DNA of 64,000 bases from Krasilnikoviella flava. GTDB taxonomy: Bacteria > Actinomycetota > Actinomycetes > Actinomycetales > Cellulomonadaceae. Position 1 is the stretch's first letter. Each line of letters starts with the position of its first letter. A program made the position numbers and the translations under genes. Below the pieces are notes generated by a model that worked only from the letters and a program-made list of their open reading frames with translations, had not been told where the DNA came from and did no database searches. Of the stretch, positions 24,104-32,844 are shown in pieces. Where the stretch lies: the NCBI RefSeq assembly GCF_900167525.1, contig NZ_FUZQ01000007.1:124001-188000 (forward strand), given 5' to 3'.

Positions 24104-24745
24104 TCAGACGCGCGCGGACACGGCGAGCCGCGCGCCGAACAGGACGAGCACGCCGCCCGTGGCGCGGTCGACCCAGCGCACCGCGCCGGAGCCGCGCAGG
24201 CGGGGCCCGACCCAGCCTGCGCCCAGCACGACGAGCGAGAGCCACGCCGTCCCGAGCACGCAGTGCACCAGGGCGAGCAGCAGGCCCATGAGCAGCGGGT
24301 TCACCCCGTCGGGCACGAACTGCGGGATCGCCGCGACGTAGAACACCCCGACCTTCGGGTTCATGAGGTTGGTGCTCAGCCCCAGGCCGAGGTCGCGCCA
24401 CCGGCCGCCGGTGGGGAGCGGGAGATCCACGTCGGCACCCGCGTCGCGCGGTGCCCGGAACGACCGCCACAGCATCGACGCGCCCATCCACACCATGTAC
24501 GCGGCCCCGGCGAGGGTGAGCACGCGGTAGGCGGTCTGGCTCGCCGCGAGCAGGGCCGCGGCACCACCCGCCGCGGCGGCGCCCCAGACCAGGGTGCCCA
24601 GCTGGATGCCGGCCAACGCCGCGAACCCGTGCGAGCGGGAGCGCGTCACCGTGCTGCGCAGCACCAGCGCGGTGTCGAGGCCGGGGACGAGCGTCAGGAG
24701 CCCCGCGACGAGGGCGAAGGCGAGCAGCGCCTCAGGGATGGTCAC
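24104..24745 (-). CDS. LysE-family amino-acid exporter
   Basis: A 213-residue membrane protein with six predicted helices and LysE/RhtB motifs: FALVAGLLTLVPGLDTALVLR, GIQLGTLVWG and NLMNPKVGVFYVAAIPQFV. It probably exports an amino acid or derivative. GTG start with a TATCGT -10 (24752-24757, minus strand) 6 nt away, so leaderless. Confidence 0.88.
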   Translation of the reverse strand: MTIPEALLAFALVAGLLTLVPGLDTALVLRSTVTRSRSHGFAALAGIQLGTLVWGAAAAGGAAALLAASQTAYRVLTLAGAAYMVWMGASMLWRSFRAPRDAGADVDLPLPTGGRWRDLGLGLSTNLMNPKVGVFYVAAIPQFVPDGVNPLLMGLLLALVHCVLGTAWLSLVVLGAGWVGPRLRGSGAVRWVDRATGGVLVLFGARLAVSARV

Positions 24746-24776
24746 GGAGCCACGATACGAGCCGCGCGCGGGCGAG

Positions 24777-25373
24777 TCACCGGCGCCGCAGGTCGGGCCG
24801 GACCCCGCGCAGTGTCCACAGGCCGTACGCAGCGAGGACGGGCTTGAGCGGGAGCCACTCGCCCCACCGGTGGTCGGCGCCGCGCGTCAGCCTCCCGACG
24901 AGGTCCGGCCGCTGGCGCGCGACGTAGGCGCGGGCCTTCAGGGCGTGCGCCGGCTGCGACACGAACGTGATCCGGTCGGCGTCCTCGACCAGCGGAAGGG
25001 CCCGGGCGACGTTCTCCCACGTCGTGCGACTCTCCTCCTCGAGCACGACCGGACCGTCGTAGCCCAGGGTGGCCGCGTGGTCGGCCAGGATCCTCGCCTC
25101 GGGCCGGGCCGACGCCGTCGGGCCGCCGCAGAGGACCAGCCGCGTGCGTGCGGCAGGGTCGAGGGACCGCAGCCCCGCGCGCACCCGCCACCGGTTGACG
25201 ACGTTCGCCTCGGGCCCGCGGTTGCGGAACCCCAGCACGACGACCGCCTGGGTCGGCCCGGCGGCGTCGCCCACGAGGGTCCGCGACCAGCGGCGGTTGA
25301 GCCACTCGCTCCACACGAGCGCGGCGGCGAGCCCGCTGAGTCCGACGAGGGCGACGAGCGGTCCGGAGCGCAT
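24777..25373 (-). CDS. YdcF/DUF218 family protein
   Basis: A 198-residue protein with one N-terminal membrane helix and a DUF218 (YdcF/SanA-like) domain: AVVVLGFRNRG, LVLCGGPTASARPEARILADHA and EEESRTTWENVARALPL. SanA/ElyC relatives act in envelope functions; here the role is unknown. ATG at 25373 has a TACTGT -10 (25381-25386, minus strand) 7 nt upstream, which fixes the start. Confidence 0.85.
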   Translation of the reverse strand: MRSGPLVALVGLSGLAAALVWSEWLNRRWSRTLVGDAAGPTQAVVVLGFRNRGPEANVVNRWRVRAGLRSLDPAARTRLVLCGGPTASARPEARILADHAATLGYDGPVVLEEESRTTWENVARALPLVEDADRITFVSQPAHALKARAYVARQRPDLVGRLTRGADHRWGEWLPLKPVLAAYGLWTLRGVRPDLRRR

Positions 25374-25438
25374 GCCCCGGACAGTAGCCCGCGATAAAGC
25401 GCTCGTCGTCCGCCCGCCCCGATGCCACGATCCTTCGT

Positions 25439-26302
25439 GTGGACATGCCCGAGCGAGCACGTGCGATCACCGCGACGACCGCGATCGCCGAGTCCTTGGG
25501 GCTACCGGCCGGCGACACGACCGTTCTCCACAACTCCAACAAGCTCGCGCTGCACCTGAAGCCGTGCGGGGCGATGGCTCGGGTCGCTCCCGTGGGGCAG
25601 GAGGTCGCACAGCTGGAGCTTGAGCTTGCTCGACGGCTCGCCGACCTCGGGTCTCCCGTCGGCGCCCTGGAGCCCCGGGTGGATCCGCTGGTCTACACCC
25701 GCGACGGCTTCGCGGTGACGTGGTGGGTGTACTACGAACCGGTGACGCCTGCCGTCGCACCCGCCGACTACGCCCGGGCGTTGGAACGGCTGCACGCCGG
25801 GATGCGCGGCGTCGAGGGCGCCTTCCCGCGGTTCACCGATCGGATCGCCGAGGCCGGACGGATCGTTGCCGAGCCAGACCTTTCCCCTGGGCTGCCCGAT
25901 GTCGAGCGCGCGTTCCTCGCACGCAGGCTTCGACGGTTGCACGAGGCGATCGGTGAGAGCTCGCGTGAGCAGCTGCTCCACGGTGAGCCCCATCCCGGGA
26001 ACCTCCTGAGCACGCACGACGGGCCGCTCTTCATCGACTTCGAGACGTGCTGTCGCGGACCCGTCGAGTTCGACCTTGCCCATGTCCCCGACGAGGTCTC
26101 CCAGCACTACCGGGGTGCAGACCACCAGCTCCTCGACCTGTGCCGAGAGCTCGTGCTCGCCATGGTTGCAGCGTGGCGCTGGGAGAAGGGGGACCAGTTC
26201 CCGAACGGGCTGCGATTCGGGGAGGAGCTCCTCCGTGTGCTGCATGCGGGGCCTCCCTGGCCCACCCTCGACGTTGTGGTCGGACGACTGGATGGACCGT
26301 AG
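25439..26302 (+). CDS. Aminoglycoside-phosphotransferase-like kinase
   Basis: A 287-residue small-molecule kinase of the APH/choline-kinase fold. Brenner-type catalytic loop HGEPHPGNLL near residue 182 (the usual Asp is Glu, which occurs in part of the family) and metal motif FIDFE near 198 are present. The N-lobe has HNSNKLALHLKP with a plausible ATP-binding Lys. GTG at 25439 and ATG at 25445 are both possible. Substrate unknown; antibiotic inactivation is one option but cannot be claimed. Confidence 0.8.
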   Translation: MDMPERARAITATTAIAESLGLPAGDTTVLHNSNKLALHLKPCGAMARVAPVGQEVAQLELELARRLADLGSPVGALEPRVDPLVYTRDGFAVTWWVYYEPVTPAVAPADYARALERLHAGMRGVEGAFPRFTDRIAEAGRIVAEPDLSPGLPDVERAFLARRLRRLHEAIGESSREQLLHGEPHPGNLLSTHDGPLFIDFETCCRGPVEFDLAHVPDEVSQHYRGADHQLLDLCRELVLAMVAAWRWEKGDQFPNGLRFGEELLRVLHAGPPWPTLDVVVGRLDGP

Positions 26303-26350
26303 CGATCCGCCGCACGTCAACGGTGGCGGTCTCGACCTGGCGGGGACGGA

Positions 26351-27112
26351 TCACGGGCGGGTGGAAACCGAGGAGTCGACCTCGGGCACTCGATTCATGC
26401 GACCGACGACCCTTCCGCAAGGCTCAGGGTCCACCGGAGCCCGCGCCACGTCGTCGAGCAGGAGTGCCGCGACCGCCCCGGGGTCCTCGTGCATCGCGTC
26501 GTGGCCGGTGGGGAGGTCGTGGACCTGCCACCCGGGATCGGCCTGGAGTCGGAGGCGGAGCTCGGCGAACGGCGTCCGGTCCTCCCATCCCGAGCAGTAG
26601 ACGAACTCCCGGCGCGGAACCTCGGCGAACGCGCCCGTGAGCCGGATCGCCTGGAGGAACGCGCCGAGGGGATGGGGACGGCGGCGGGGATCACCGCCGT
26701 CCGGGGGTGAGACGGAGAATCCGGTGGCTGCAGCGCCGGCGGCGAACAGCTTCCGGAAGTGCCCGTTCGACGCCGACCAGCACGACTCGCCGTGGCGCGG
26801 GACGAAGGCGTCGAGATGCACCAGGCGCGAGACCCGGTCGCCGGCGCGGTCCGCGACCGCCGTGATCACCATCCCGCCGTAGCTGTGGCCGACCAGTGTC
26901 GCGTCGGTGATGTGCCGCTCCTCGAGGTGTCGCAGCACGTCGTCGGCGTGCGTGTCGAGGTTGGCCGTCGCGACAGTCGCGTCGTCGTCCGGACTCAGAC
27001 CGGTCAGGGTGAGCGCGTGCACGGTGTGGCCGGCATGCTCCAGCAGCGGCACCACCGACTCGAAAGCCCAGGCACCCTTCCAGCCGCCGGGCACGAGAAC
27101 GAACGTCGCCAT
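26351..27112 (-). CDS. Alpha/beta-fold hydrolase (esterase-like)
   Basis: A 253-residue hydrolase. The N-terminal FVLVPGGWKGAWAFESVVPLLE holds the oxyanion HG-like loop (PGGW), the nucleophile elbow is GHSYGG (Ser about residue 78), and the catalytic His lies in LPTGHDAMHEDP. This resembles salicylate-esterase-like hydrolases of bacteria. ATG at 27112 has an AAGGAG site. It is divergent from an AraC regulator and probably controlled by it. The last ~25 residues look unconserved. Confidence 0.88.
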   Translation of the reverse strand: MATFVLVPGGWKGAWAFESVVPLLEHAGHTVHALTLTGLSPDDDATVATANLDTHADDVLRHLEERHITDATLVGHSYGGMVITAVADRAGDRVSRLVHLDAFVPRHGESCWSASNGHFRKLFAAGAAATGFSVSPPDGGDPRRRPHPLGAFLQAIRLTGAFAEVPRREFVYCSGWEDRTPFAELRLRLQADPGWQVHDLPTGHDAMHEDPGAVAALLLDDVARAPVDPEPCGRVVGRMNRVPEVDSSVSTRP

Positions 27113-27179
27113 GACCTTCTCCTTCCTCCGAGGCGCGGCATCGAGTCGCCCCGCACGAAGGAGTCTCATCGGGTCACCA

Positions 27180-27200
27180 GGTGGCCTGCCACCGCTAGAG
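27180..27200 (+). promoter_or_regulatory. Palindrome plus -10 of the AraC-family gene
   Basis: GGTGGC-CT-GCCACC (27180-27193) directly precedes a TAGAGT -10 (27195-27200) that ends 9 nt before the ATG at 27210. A repressor at the palindrome would block the promoter. Confidence 0.45.
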
Positions 27201-27209
27201 TGCCAATCG

Positions 27210-28058
27210 ATGCCCGTTCCCCGCCAACCCCGCCCGACCACCGTGACGTCGCACGTGTGGCCGTCCGGCGGGCGCCATCTCTGGCCGTCCGGCGGAGCGA
27301 GCGCCGCGCAGTCGCACGCCCAGGGGCACCTGGTCTTCGCCGTCGGCGGCGTCCTGACGGTGCACACCGAGCGGGGCACGTCGATCGTTCCCGCCAACCG
27401 GGTCGCCTGGACCCCCGCCGGGTTCACGCACCATCACCGCGCCCACGGCGACGCGGATATGCGGATCGTCTTCCTCACCCCGTCCCTCGCCCGGCTCGTG
27501 CCGGACCGCCCTGTCGTGTTCCTCGCCTCCGACCTCGCACGCGAGGTCCTGCTCGCCCTCACCGGGCCCCGCAACTACGGCGACGGCGCTCCCGCCTACG
27601 GCCGCGCCGCGCGTGCCCGCCTCCTGCGAGTCCTCGTCGACGAGCTCCACGAGGCGCACGAACAGCCGCTGCACCTGCCGGAGCCGCGCGACGACCGGCT
27701 GCAGGCAGTCGCACGGTTGCTGCACGAGATGCCGGCAGACAACGCCACGCTGGCCGAGCTCGGGAAGACGGTCGGTGCCAGTCCCCGCACCCTCAGCCGA
27801 CTGTTCCGCCACGAGCTCGGCATGACCTTCTACGAGTGGCGTACGCAGCTACGCGTCTACCACGCGCTCGTGCTCCTCGCCGACGGTCACGACACCACCC
27901 GCACCGCCGCCGCCTGCGGATGGGCCAACCCCAGCAGCTTCATCACCGCGTTCACCCACCTCGTCGGAACGACCCCGGGGCGCTATCGAAGCGGCCACCG
28001 GAGTACGGGCGAGCCGTCGGGCGACGACCACGAGAGACGTGCGAGCACCCGGGCGTAG
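27210..28058 (+). CDS. AraC-family transcriptional regulator
   Basis: A 282-residue regulator. An N-terminal cupin-like domain (QSHAQGHLVFAVGGVLTVHTERG) should bind an effector. The C-terminal AraC DNA-binding domain has both helix-turn-helix units (TLAELGKTVGASPRTLSRLFRHELG and TAAACGWANPSSFITAFTHLVGTTPGRYR). It probably controls the divergent esterase-like gene. Confidence 0.9.
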   Translation: MPVPRQPRPTTVTSHVWPSGGRHLWPSGGASAAQSHAQGHLVFAVGGVLTVHTERGTSIVPANRVAWTPAGFTHHHRAHGDADMRIVFLTPSLARLVPDRPVVFLASDLAREVLLALTGPRNYGDGAPAYGRAARARLLRVLVDELHEAHEQPLHLPEPRDDRLQAVARLLHEMPADNATLAELGKTVGASPRTLSRLFRHELGMTFYEWRTQLRVYHALVLLADGHDTTRTAAACGWANPSSFITAFTHLVGTTPGRYRSGHRSTGEPSGDDHERRASTRA

Positions 28059-28148
28059 GTGTTCACCCTCGGGGATCCGCCTCTCGGGAATCGCGATCTG
28101 TAAGTGACGCGCTTGCTCGGCGGCCACGGGCCCGGCCGCAGCCGCAGG

Positions 28149-28200
28149 GTCTCGAACGTCCAGAACCCGATTCTGACGCGCCTCGACATCGGTCGGCATG
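28149..28200 (+). repeat. 54-bp intergenic hairpin repeat, degenerate copy (R1)
   Basis: Degenerate member of the array: GTCTCGAAC-GTCCAGAACCCGATTCTG matches the left half, while the right half is eroded (CGACATCGGTCGGCATG). It lies between the convergent AraC and MerR genes, 90 nt after the AraC stop. The rest of 28059-28269 shows no gene. Confidence 0.65.
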
Positions 28201-28269
28201 GCACGGGTACCGACCGGAGTCGGGTCGTCGTCGACCTGCCATGACCGGCCGGCGGAAATTCCGTGCCCG

Positions 28270-29058
28270 TCAGCCGGACGGGACGGGCACGCCGGCGGCG
28301 CGGAGCCGTGCCTCCGTGAGCGCGGTCAGCCGGGCCGCGATCGGGGCCTGGTTCTCGCGGTGGTTGTTGATCACCTGGTATCGGGCGGAGGCACGGGACC
28401 ATGCCTGCATCGGCTTCGACCCGGGATCGCCCAGCAGAGCGGGGTGGGTCAGGAAGTGGTCGGCCATGGCGGCTGCGAGCTCCTCGATCCGCGGGTCGTC
28501 CGGCGCCCAGGTCTCGGCCTCCATGCTGCGCCTGGTCAGCTCGACGAACCGTGCGTCGTCGAGTCGGAGCTCGAGCTGGGTGAGGAAGCCCTCGAGGCCC
28601 TCGGGGATCAGGGCGCTGGTGAGCACCAGGGCTTCCCGCTGGCCGGCGACGTACTCGGGGCCGAAGCCGAGCCCGGGCAACCGGTCGAGGACCGCGCACG
28701 CCCGGTCGGGGAGCAGCGCCCGGTCGTCGGCCAGCCGGTGCAGGTTGTCGCGCCGCGCGACGAGGTCGTCGATCTTCTCGGAGAGGCGTTGCTCGACGTC
28801 CTCGAGGGCGGCGGCGAACCGCTCGGGATCGGCGTCGAGCATGGGCGCGATCTCGGCCAGCGGCACGCCCGCGGTCGCCAGCGTCCGGACCTGCACCAGG
28901 CGCAGCAGGTCGTCGGACCCGTACCGCCGGTAGCCGGAGGCGTCACGGCCAGGTTCGTCGAGGAGCCCGTGCCGGTGGTAGTGCCGCACGGTCTTCACCG
29001 TGACGCCGGCGAAGGCCGCGGCCTGGCCGATCGTGAGCCCTCGGGCGGTGTGGGTCAT
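28270..29058 (-). CDS. MerR family regulator
   Basis: A 262-residue regulator with the MerR winged helix at residues 8-75 (LTIGQAAAFAGVTVKTVRHYHRHGLLDEPGRD, RRYGSDDLLRL), a coiled-coil dimerisation helix, and a TipAS-like C-terminal helical domain (EELAAAMADHFLTHPALLG) that may bind a small molecule. It starts 4 nt after the upstream hydrolase gene and must share its transcript; a MerR-type operator lies upstream of that gene. Confidence 0.88.
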   Translation of the reverse strand: MTHTARGLTIGQAAAFAGVTVKTVRHYHRHGLLDEPGRDASGYRRYGSDDLLRLVQVRTLATAGVPLAEIAPMLDADPERFAAALEDVEQRLSEKIDDLVARRDNLHRLADDRALLPDRACAVLDRLPGLGFGPEYVAGQREALVLTSALIPEGLEGFLTQLELRLDDARFVELTRRSMEAETWAPDDPRIEELAAAMADHFLTHPALLGDPGSKPMQAWSRASARYQVINNHRENQAPIAARLTALTEARLRAAGVPVPSG

Positions 29059-29062
29059 GTGC

Positions 29063-29896
29063 TCACTGTGCCCGACGACCGACCGAGGCGACCTCGCGGA
29101 CGGCCTCGGCGACGGCCGGGGAGTCCTTGCGCAGGATCGAGCCGTGGTTGCTGGCGACCTTGGCGCTCACCGTGAGGTGGGGGTTGCGGGCCGGCAGCGG
29201 GTCGAGGCTCGCGCGCATCTGCTCCTGCAGGTCGTCGCGGCTGCCCAGCGCCTCCCCGGAGGCGACGACATACCGCACCGGCACCTGCAGCTCCACGAGG
29301 AGCGGCTCGAGCGCGGCGTGGAGCAGGTGCGACTCGATCGCGAGGTCCGCGTGCTGCTCGGCGGAGAACCGGGCGGCCAGGCCGAACCGGCGCGCCACCG
29401 GCATCATCGGCTTCATCCGCCGGAACACCTTCCGGATCTCGTCGTGGCCGGCCTCGTCGGTCCAGCCGACCGGGTACGGGCCGTCGACGCCGACCACGCC
29501 GGCGGCGCGGTCCGGGTTCCGGCTCGCCCAGTGCACCCCCAGGAGCGCCCCGTACGACCAGCCCACCAGCAGCGCCCGGTCCACGTCACGCGCGGCGAGC
29601 ACCGCGTCGATGTCACGGACGCACGCCTCGAACGAGTAGTCGGCCGCCCGCTTCGACCGGCCGCGGGCCCGCTCGTCGAAGGTGATGTGCCGATAGCCCG
29701 GCCCGAGGTCGGCGACGACGCGCCGCCAGTGCCGCTGCGAGGCGTACGAGCCGTTGAGATAGACCACAGGGACGCCGGGGCCGCCGGAGTCCGTGACGGC
29801 CAGCGCCGTGTCGTCGACCGGGACCATGCCGGTCCACGCGGGGCGGCCCGGGCGCGTCGTGTTCCGGGCGGGAGATGTCGGGTTCGGGGTGCTCAT
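29063..29896 (-). CDS. Alpha/beta-fold hydrolase
   Basis: A 277-residue hydrolase: VVYLNGSYASQRHW at the oxyanion position, nucleophile elbow GWSYGALLG near residue 113, and a late His in ASNHGSIL. A haloperoxidase/epoxide-hydrolase-like fold is probable; substrate unknown. ATG at 29896 overlaps the upstream hydrolase stop (ATGA). A MerR-type palindrome 18 nt upstream, inside the upstream coding region, suggests its own promoter, with transcription starting at or near the ATG. Confidence 0.85.
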   Translation of the reverse strand: MSTPNPTSPARNTTRPGRPAWTGMVPVDDTALAVTDSGGPGVPVVYLNGSYASQRHWRRVVADLGPGYRHITFDERARGRSKRAADYSFEACVRDIDAVLAARDVDRALLVGWSYGALLGVHWASRNPDRAAGVVGVDGPYPVGWTDEAGHDEIRKVFRRMKPMMPVARRFGLAARFSAEQHADLAIESHLLHAALEPLLVELQVPVRYVVASGEALGSRDDLQEQMRASLDPLPARNPHLTVSAKVASNHGSILRKDSPAVAEAVREVASVGRRAQ

Positions 29897-30801
29897 GCGA
29901 TCACCGTCCACCCTGACCTTGGGTCAAGGTCAACACTCTTGTCAGGTTCAGGACATGCGCCCGCCGGATGGTCGGCGGGATCGAGGATCTCCCGGAGCCA
30001 TCGCGCATAGGCGCGCGGGTGGGTGGTGTTGCCGTTGTGCCCGCCGGGAGCCTCCCGGAGCTCTCGACCGATCAGGGTGGCGAGCGCTGCTGCGGCGAGG
30101 CGGTCGAAGACGGTCCGTGGCGTGGTGCGCCCGGTCGCGGGCACGATGCGTGTGCTGACGCCTCTCAGGGCCGCGGTGTCCAGGGTGTCGTGGACGATCG
30201 CGGTGAAGTCGTGGCGGATGAAGTGGTCGAAGTTGGTCACGCGCTGCGCGGTCATCGGCTGAGGTGTCAGATCGGGCTCGCGGTCCGTGCCCGCGGGGTC
30301 GATGCCCAAGGTGCTCGCGATCTCGGGGAGCGTCGCGGCCAGGCCGGCCCGGAGGTAGAGGTCCTGGAGCTCGGCGAGCTCGTGCTCGTGGCGGGCGCGT
30401 CGGTCATCGGGCAGCAGGCGCGGGGCGACGGGCTCGTGGGCGACCAGCGTCCGGATCTGTTCGGGATGCGCGACGGCGACATGCAGGCCGATGACCGCGC
30501 CGAGGCTGCACCCGAGCATGAGCGCGGGCGCATCGGTGAGCGCGGCCAGCAGGCGGTGGACGTCGTCGGCGTGCTCGGCCATCGTCACCCCGCGACCCGG
30601 GTCGTCCAGCCGGCTGCGGGACAGCCCCCGGCGGTCGTAGGTGACGACAGTGAAGGAGTCGACGAGTGGGACGACGAGGTCGTTGCTGCGGTCGGCGTCT
30701 CCTTCCCCGCTCTGGGAGATCAGCAGCACGGGTCCGGTCCCGCGGACCTGGTAGTGCAGGGTTGCGCCGGGCACGGCGAGCGTGCCGGTGGTCACGGACA
30801 T
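29893..30801 (-). CDS. Alpha/beta-fold hydrolase
   Basis: A 302-residue hydrolase with oxyanion-side motif LLISQSGEGDADRS, elbow GCSLGAVIG (Ser near residue 103) and late His in APGGHNGNTTHPRAY. It resembles actinobacterial TAP-like/prolyl-hydrolase-type enzymes. ATG at 30801 has GGAGGGA 6 nt upstream. It is divergent from a MarR regulator with a large perfect palindrome between them and is the first gene of a three-gene operon with another hydrolase and a MerR regulator. Confidence 0.86.
   Translation of the reverse strand: MSVTTGTLAVPGATLHYQVRGTGPVLLISQSGEGDADRSNDLVVPLVDSFTVVTYDRRGLSRSRLDDPGRGVTMAEHADDVHRLLAALTDAPALMLGCSLGAVIGLHVAVAHPEQIRTLVAHEPVAPRLLPDDRRARHEHELAELQDLYLRAGLAATLPEIASTLGIDPAGTDREPDLTPQPMTAQRVTNFDHFIRHDFTAIVHDTLDTAALRGVSTRIVPATGRTTPRTVFDRLAAAALATLIGRELREAPGGHNGNTTHPRAYARWLREILDPADHPAGACPEPDKSVDLDPRSGWTVIA
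29914..29932 (-). promoter_or_regulatory. MerR-type operator inside the 3' end of a coding region
   Basis: TGACCTT-GGGTC-AAGGTCA (arms of 7 bp). It sits in the last codons of the upstream hydrolase gene (SVDLDPRS) and 18 nt before the downstream hydrolase ATG. TTGACC at its upstream edge could be the -35 of a promoter with the long spacer typical of MerR targets. Confidence 0.55.
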
Positions 30802-30853
30802 GATCACTCCCTCCGACCGCGACCCTCTGCCGCGGCTCTCCGGACCCTACTCC

Positions 30854-30895
30854 CATCCAACACGATGCATCAATGACGATGCATCGTGTTGGATG
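30854..30895. promoter_or_regulatory. Perfect 18-bp inverted repeat, putative MarR operator
   Basis: CATCCAACACGATGCATC and its exact reverse complement flank AATGAC. It sits between the divergent hydrolase and MarR genes and abuts the TACACT -10 (30896-30901) of the MarR gene. Confidence 0.8.
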
Positions 30896-30907
30896 TACAC
30901 TCCTGGA

Positions 30908-31348
30908 GTGAACGGAGTCGAGCTGTTCCTGCTGGGACGAGCCCTGATGAAGATCGGCGAAGAGGCGCTGCCGCCGCCTCCGGGCGGGACCGCCCGCCAC
31001 GCGGGCAGCGACCGGCTGGTCCTCATCGTGGCCAGCGACATCGCCGACCATCCCGATACCACCGTCAGCGAGATCGTCTCCCGCACCGCACTGCCCCAGA
31101 GCCAGGTGTCGTCTGCCGTCGCCCGTCTCAAGGAAGCCGGATCGGTGCAGACGGTCACCGATCCGAGCGACCGGCGCCGCGTGCTCGTGCGCCAGGCCGC
31201 CGAGGAGTCCGAGCGGGTGGCGCAGGTCCGTGGAGCCGGTATCGACGACGCTCTCACCGCCGCGCTGGGCCCTGACGACCCGGACCGACTGAAGCAGGTC
31301 ACGCAAGCGCTCGACGTGCTCGCACGCCACCTCCGCCACCGCGCCTGA
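30908..31348 (+). CDS. MarR family regulator
   Basis: A 146-residue winged-helix regulator: TTVSEIVSRTALPQSQVSSAVARLKEAG is the DNA-recognition region and VTDPSDRRRVLV the wing. GTG at 30908 lies 6 nt after a TACACT -10, so the gene is leaderless. The adjacent perfect palindrome makes it the likely repressor of itself and of the divergent hydrolase operon. Confidence 0.88.
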   Translation: MNGVELFLLGRALMKIGEEALPPPPGGTARHAGSDRLVLIVASDIADHPDTTVSEIVSRTALPQSQVSSAVARLKEAGSVQTVTDPSDRRRVLVRQAAEESERVAQVRGAGIDDALTAALGPDDPDRLKQVTQALDVLARHLRHRA

Positions 31349-31550
31349 CCAGACTCCCGCCACAGGTACGGCTGTCGACGTGCAGCGCAGATTGCACGGA
31401 CACGCCGCTGTACCTTGCACGAACCCGGGTGCGCCGTGCGTGGCGCGCAAGATCGTTTGCATCGCTCCCGGTCGGCGTCCACGAGCACCCAGGGCGCCGC
31501 CGAAAGGCGATCGAGAGCACTCTGAGCCGCAGCAAGAAACCCCCGCCGGA

Positions 31551-31634
31551 GGTTTTGAACGAGGGTTCTGACCGGCGTTTCAGGGCGGTCCAGGGGTGAG
31601 TGTGCGGAGCGCGTCAGAAACGGTCGGTTCTGGA
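31551..31634 (+). repeat. 54-bp hairpin repeat family, split degenerate copy (R8)
   Basis: GGTTTTGAACGAGGGTTCTG on the left and GTCAGAAACGGTCGGTTCTG on the right resemble the two arms of the family but are separated by extra sequence. A second hairpin-like CCTTGTCGAGATCC-CCAAG follows at 31647. The region 31349-31687 holds no convincing gene and separates the convergent MarR gene and ECF operon. Confidence 0.5.
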
Positions 31635-31687
31635 AGGGCGCGGGGCCTTGTCGAGATCCGCCAAGTCGGTGACCGCCAGGGTCGGAC

Positions 31688-31882
31688 TCACCAGTAGGCG
31701 GCCGCGCCGGTAATGACATCGACGGCGTAGTCGGCGCCGACCGCCAGCCCATAGAGCAGGGCTGAGAGGACGACGACCGCGACAGCAGCCGGCAGCCAGG
31801 TCCTGACGTCATGGGGTCGCTGCCGGTAGGGCGTGGATCGTGGGTTCGTCTTGGTGGGTGCCATGACGCGTGTCGGCTTCAT
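31688..31882 (-). CDS. Small single-pass membrane protein in ECF operon
   Basis: A 64-residue protein: basic N-terminus with KPTRVMAPTKTNPRSTPYR, then one hydrophobic helix (WLPAAVAVVVLSALLYGLAVGA) and a short tail. Family not recognised. Its ATG overlaps the stop of the preceding gene, so it is translationally coupled to it. It may be an accessory part of the sigma-factor signalling unit. Confidence 0.65.
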   Translation of the reverse strand: MKPTRVMAPTKTNPRSTPYRQRPHDVRTWLPAAVAVVVLSALLYGLAVGADYAVDVITGAAAYW

Positions 31883-32844
31883 CGTTCGGCCTTCGGTCCG
31901 TGGACGGTGATCTGCACGCTCCCGCCGATGCCGGCATCGACCCGGGCGCAATCGGACGCGCCGTCCGTGATCGCCGTGGCCGTCAGGGTGTCGTCGGCAT
32001 CGACCGACGAGTACGTCATGTACAGCTCCTCCGCGAGGCGTTTCGCTTCGCCGACGGTCAGGCACCGGTCCGCGATCTTGGTGCGAAGCTGATCCGCTAA
32101 CGGCCACGTCCCGGCCGCGAACGTGTCCAGCGGGTCACCGCCGGACCCGACGGTGACGACGCCCGGTTCCTGGGCGTCAACCCATGAGCATGGGGCGTCC
32201 GGGTCCTGGTGGTCGGCCTGCACCACGGACCATCCCTGGAGCCCGAGGCGTTCCAGCTCCGCCCGGGCCCACTCGACCTGTTCGGGGACTGTGCGGCAGG
32301 CCGCGTTGCCGCCGTCGACGAAGTCGGAGGCGCTCTGCCGCATCTCGAGGGCCTGCGGGGTGACCGCTACGCCGGAGGCGAGAACGTGGGCCCCGCTGGG
32401 CACTTGGCCGGCGGGCGTGACGTAGGTGTAGTCCTGGAGCGTGAATGCGACCGGGTCCTCGATCGGGGCGAGTCCGGCGTCGCGCATGAAGGTGTCGCAG
32501 TCCGCGATCGCGTCGCCGGTCAGCCAGGACCCGATCACGGCGGTGTCCCGGTCGGACCAGTCCGCGAGGCAGTTGGGGCCCTGCGGCGTGCCCCCGAACC
32601 ATCCCTCGATCCCGGCGTAGCCCGCCCCGCCGCCGATCAGCAGCACGGCGAGGCCGATGCTGAGGGTCCCGCGCTTGCCGAGCCGCTTCCTCCGCGGGGT
32701 CGAGGGCTGTGACCTGCCGGGAGCTCGGGGTGTCGAGGCGATCGAGTCCTGCATTGACGACCAGACGCCGGTGCTGATCGGAGGCAGCTCCGACTGCCGG
32801 ACGGGGTTCGTCGCTCGCAGTCGTGTCATCGGGTCCGTCATCAT
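31879..32844 (-). CDS. Membrane protein, possible anti-sigma factor
   Basis: A 321-residue protein with a cytoplasmic N-terminal part of about 65 residues, one membrane helix (LSIGLAVLLIGGGAGYAGI) and an extracytoplasmic domain of about 235 residues containing several Cys (NCLADW, DCDTFM, ACRTVP, CSWVD, RCLTVG, DCARVD), likely disulfide-bonded. Overlap with the ECF sigma gene by ATGA suggests an anti-sigma or sensor role. No zinc-binding anti-sigma motif was seen, so the role is inferred from position only. Confidence 0.6.
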   Translation of the reverse strand: MMTDPMTRLRATNPVRQSELPPISTGVWSSMQDSIASTPRAPGRSQPSTPRRKRLGKRGTLSIGLAVLLIGGGAGYAGIEGWFGGTPQGPNCLADWSDRDTAVIGSWLTGDAIADCDTFMRDAGLAPIEDPVAFTLQDYTYVTPAGQVPSGAHVLASGVAVTPQALEMRQSASDFVDGGNAACRTVPEQVEWARAELERLGLQGWSVVQADHQDPDAPCSWVDAQEPGVVTVGSGGDPLDTFAAGTWPLADQLRTKIADRCLTVGEAKRLAEELYMTYSSVDADDTLTATAITDGASDCARVDAGIGGSVQITVHGPKAER

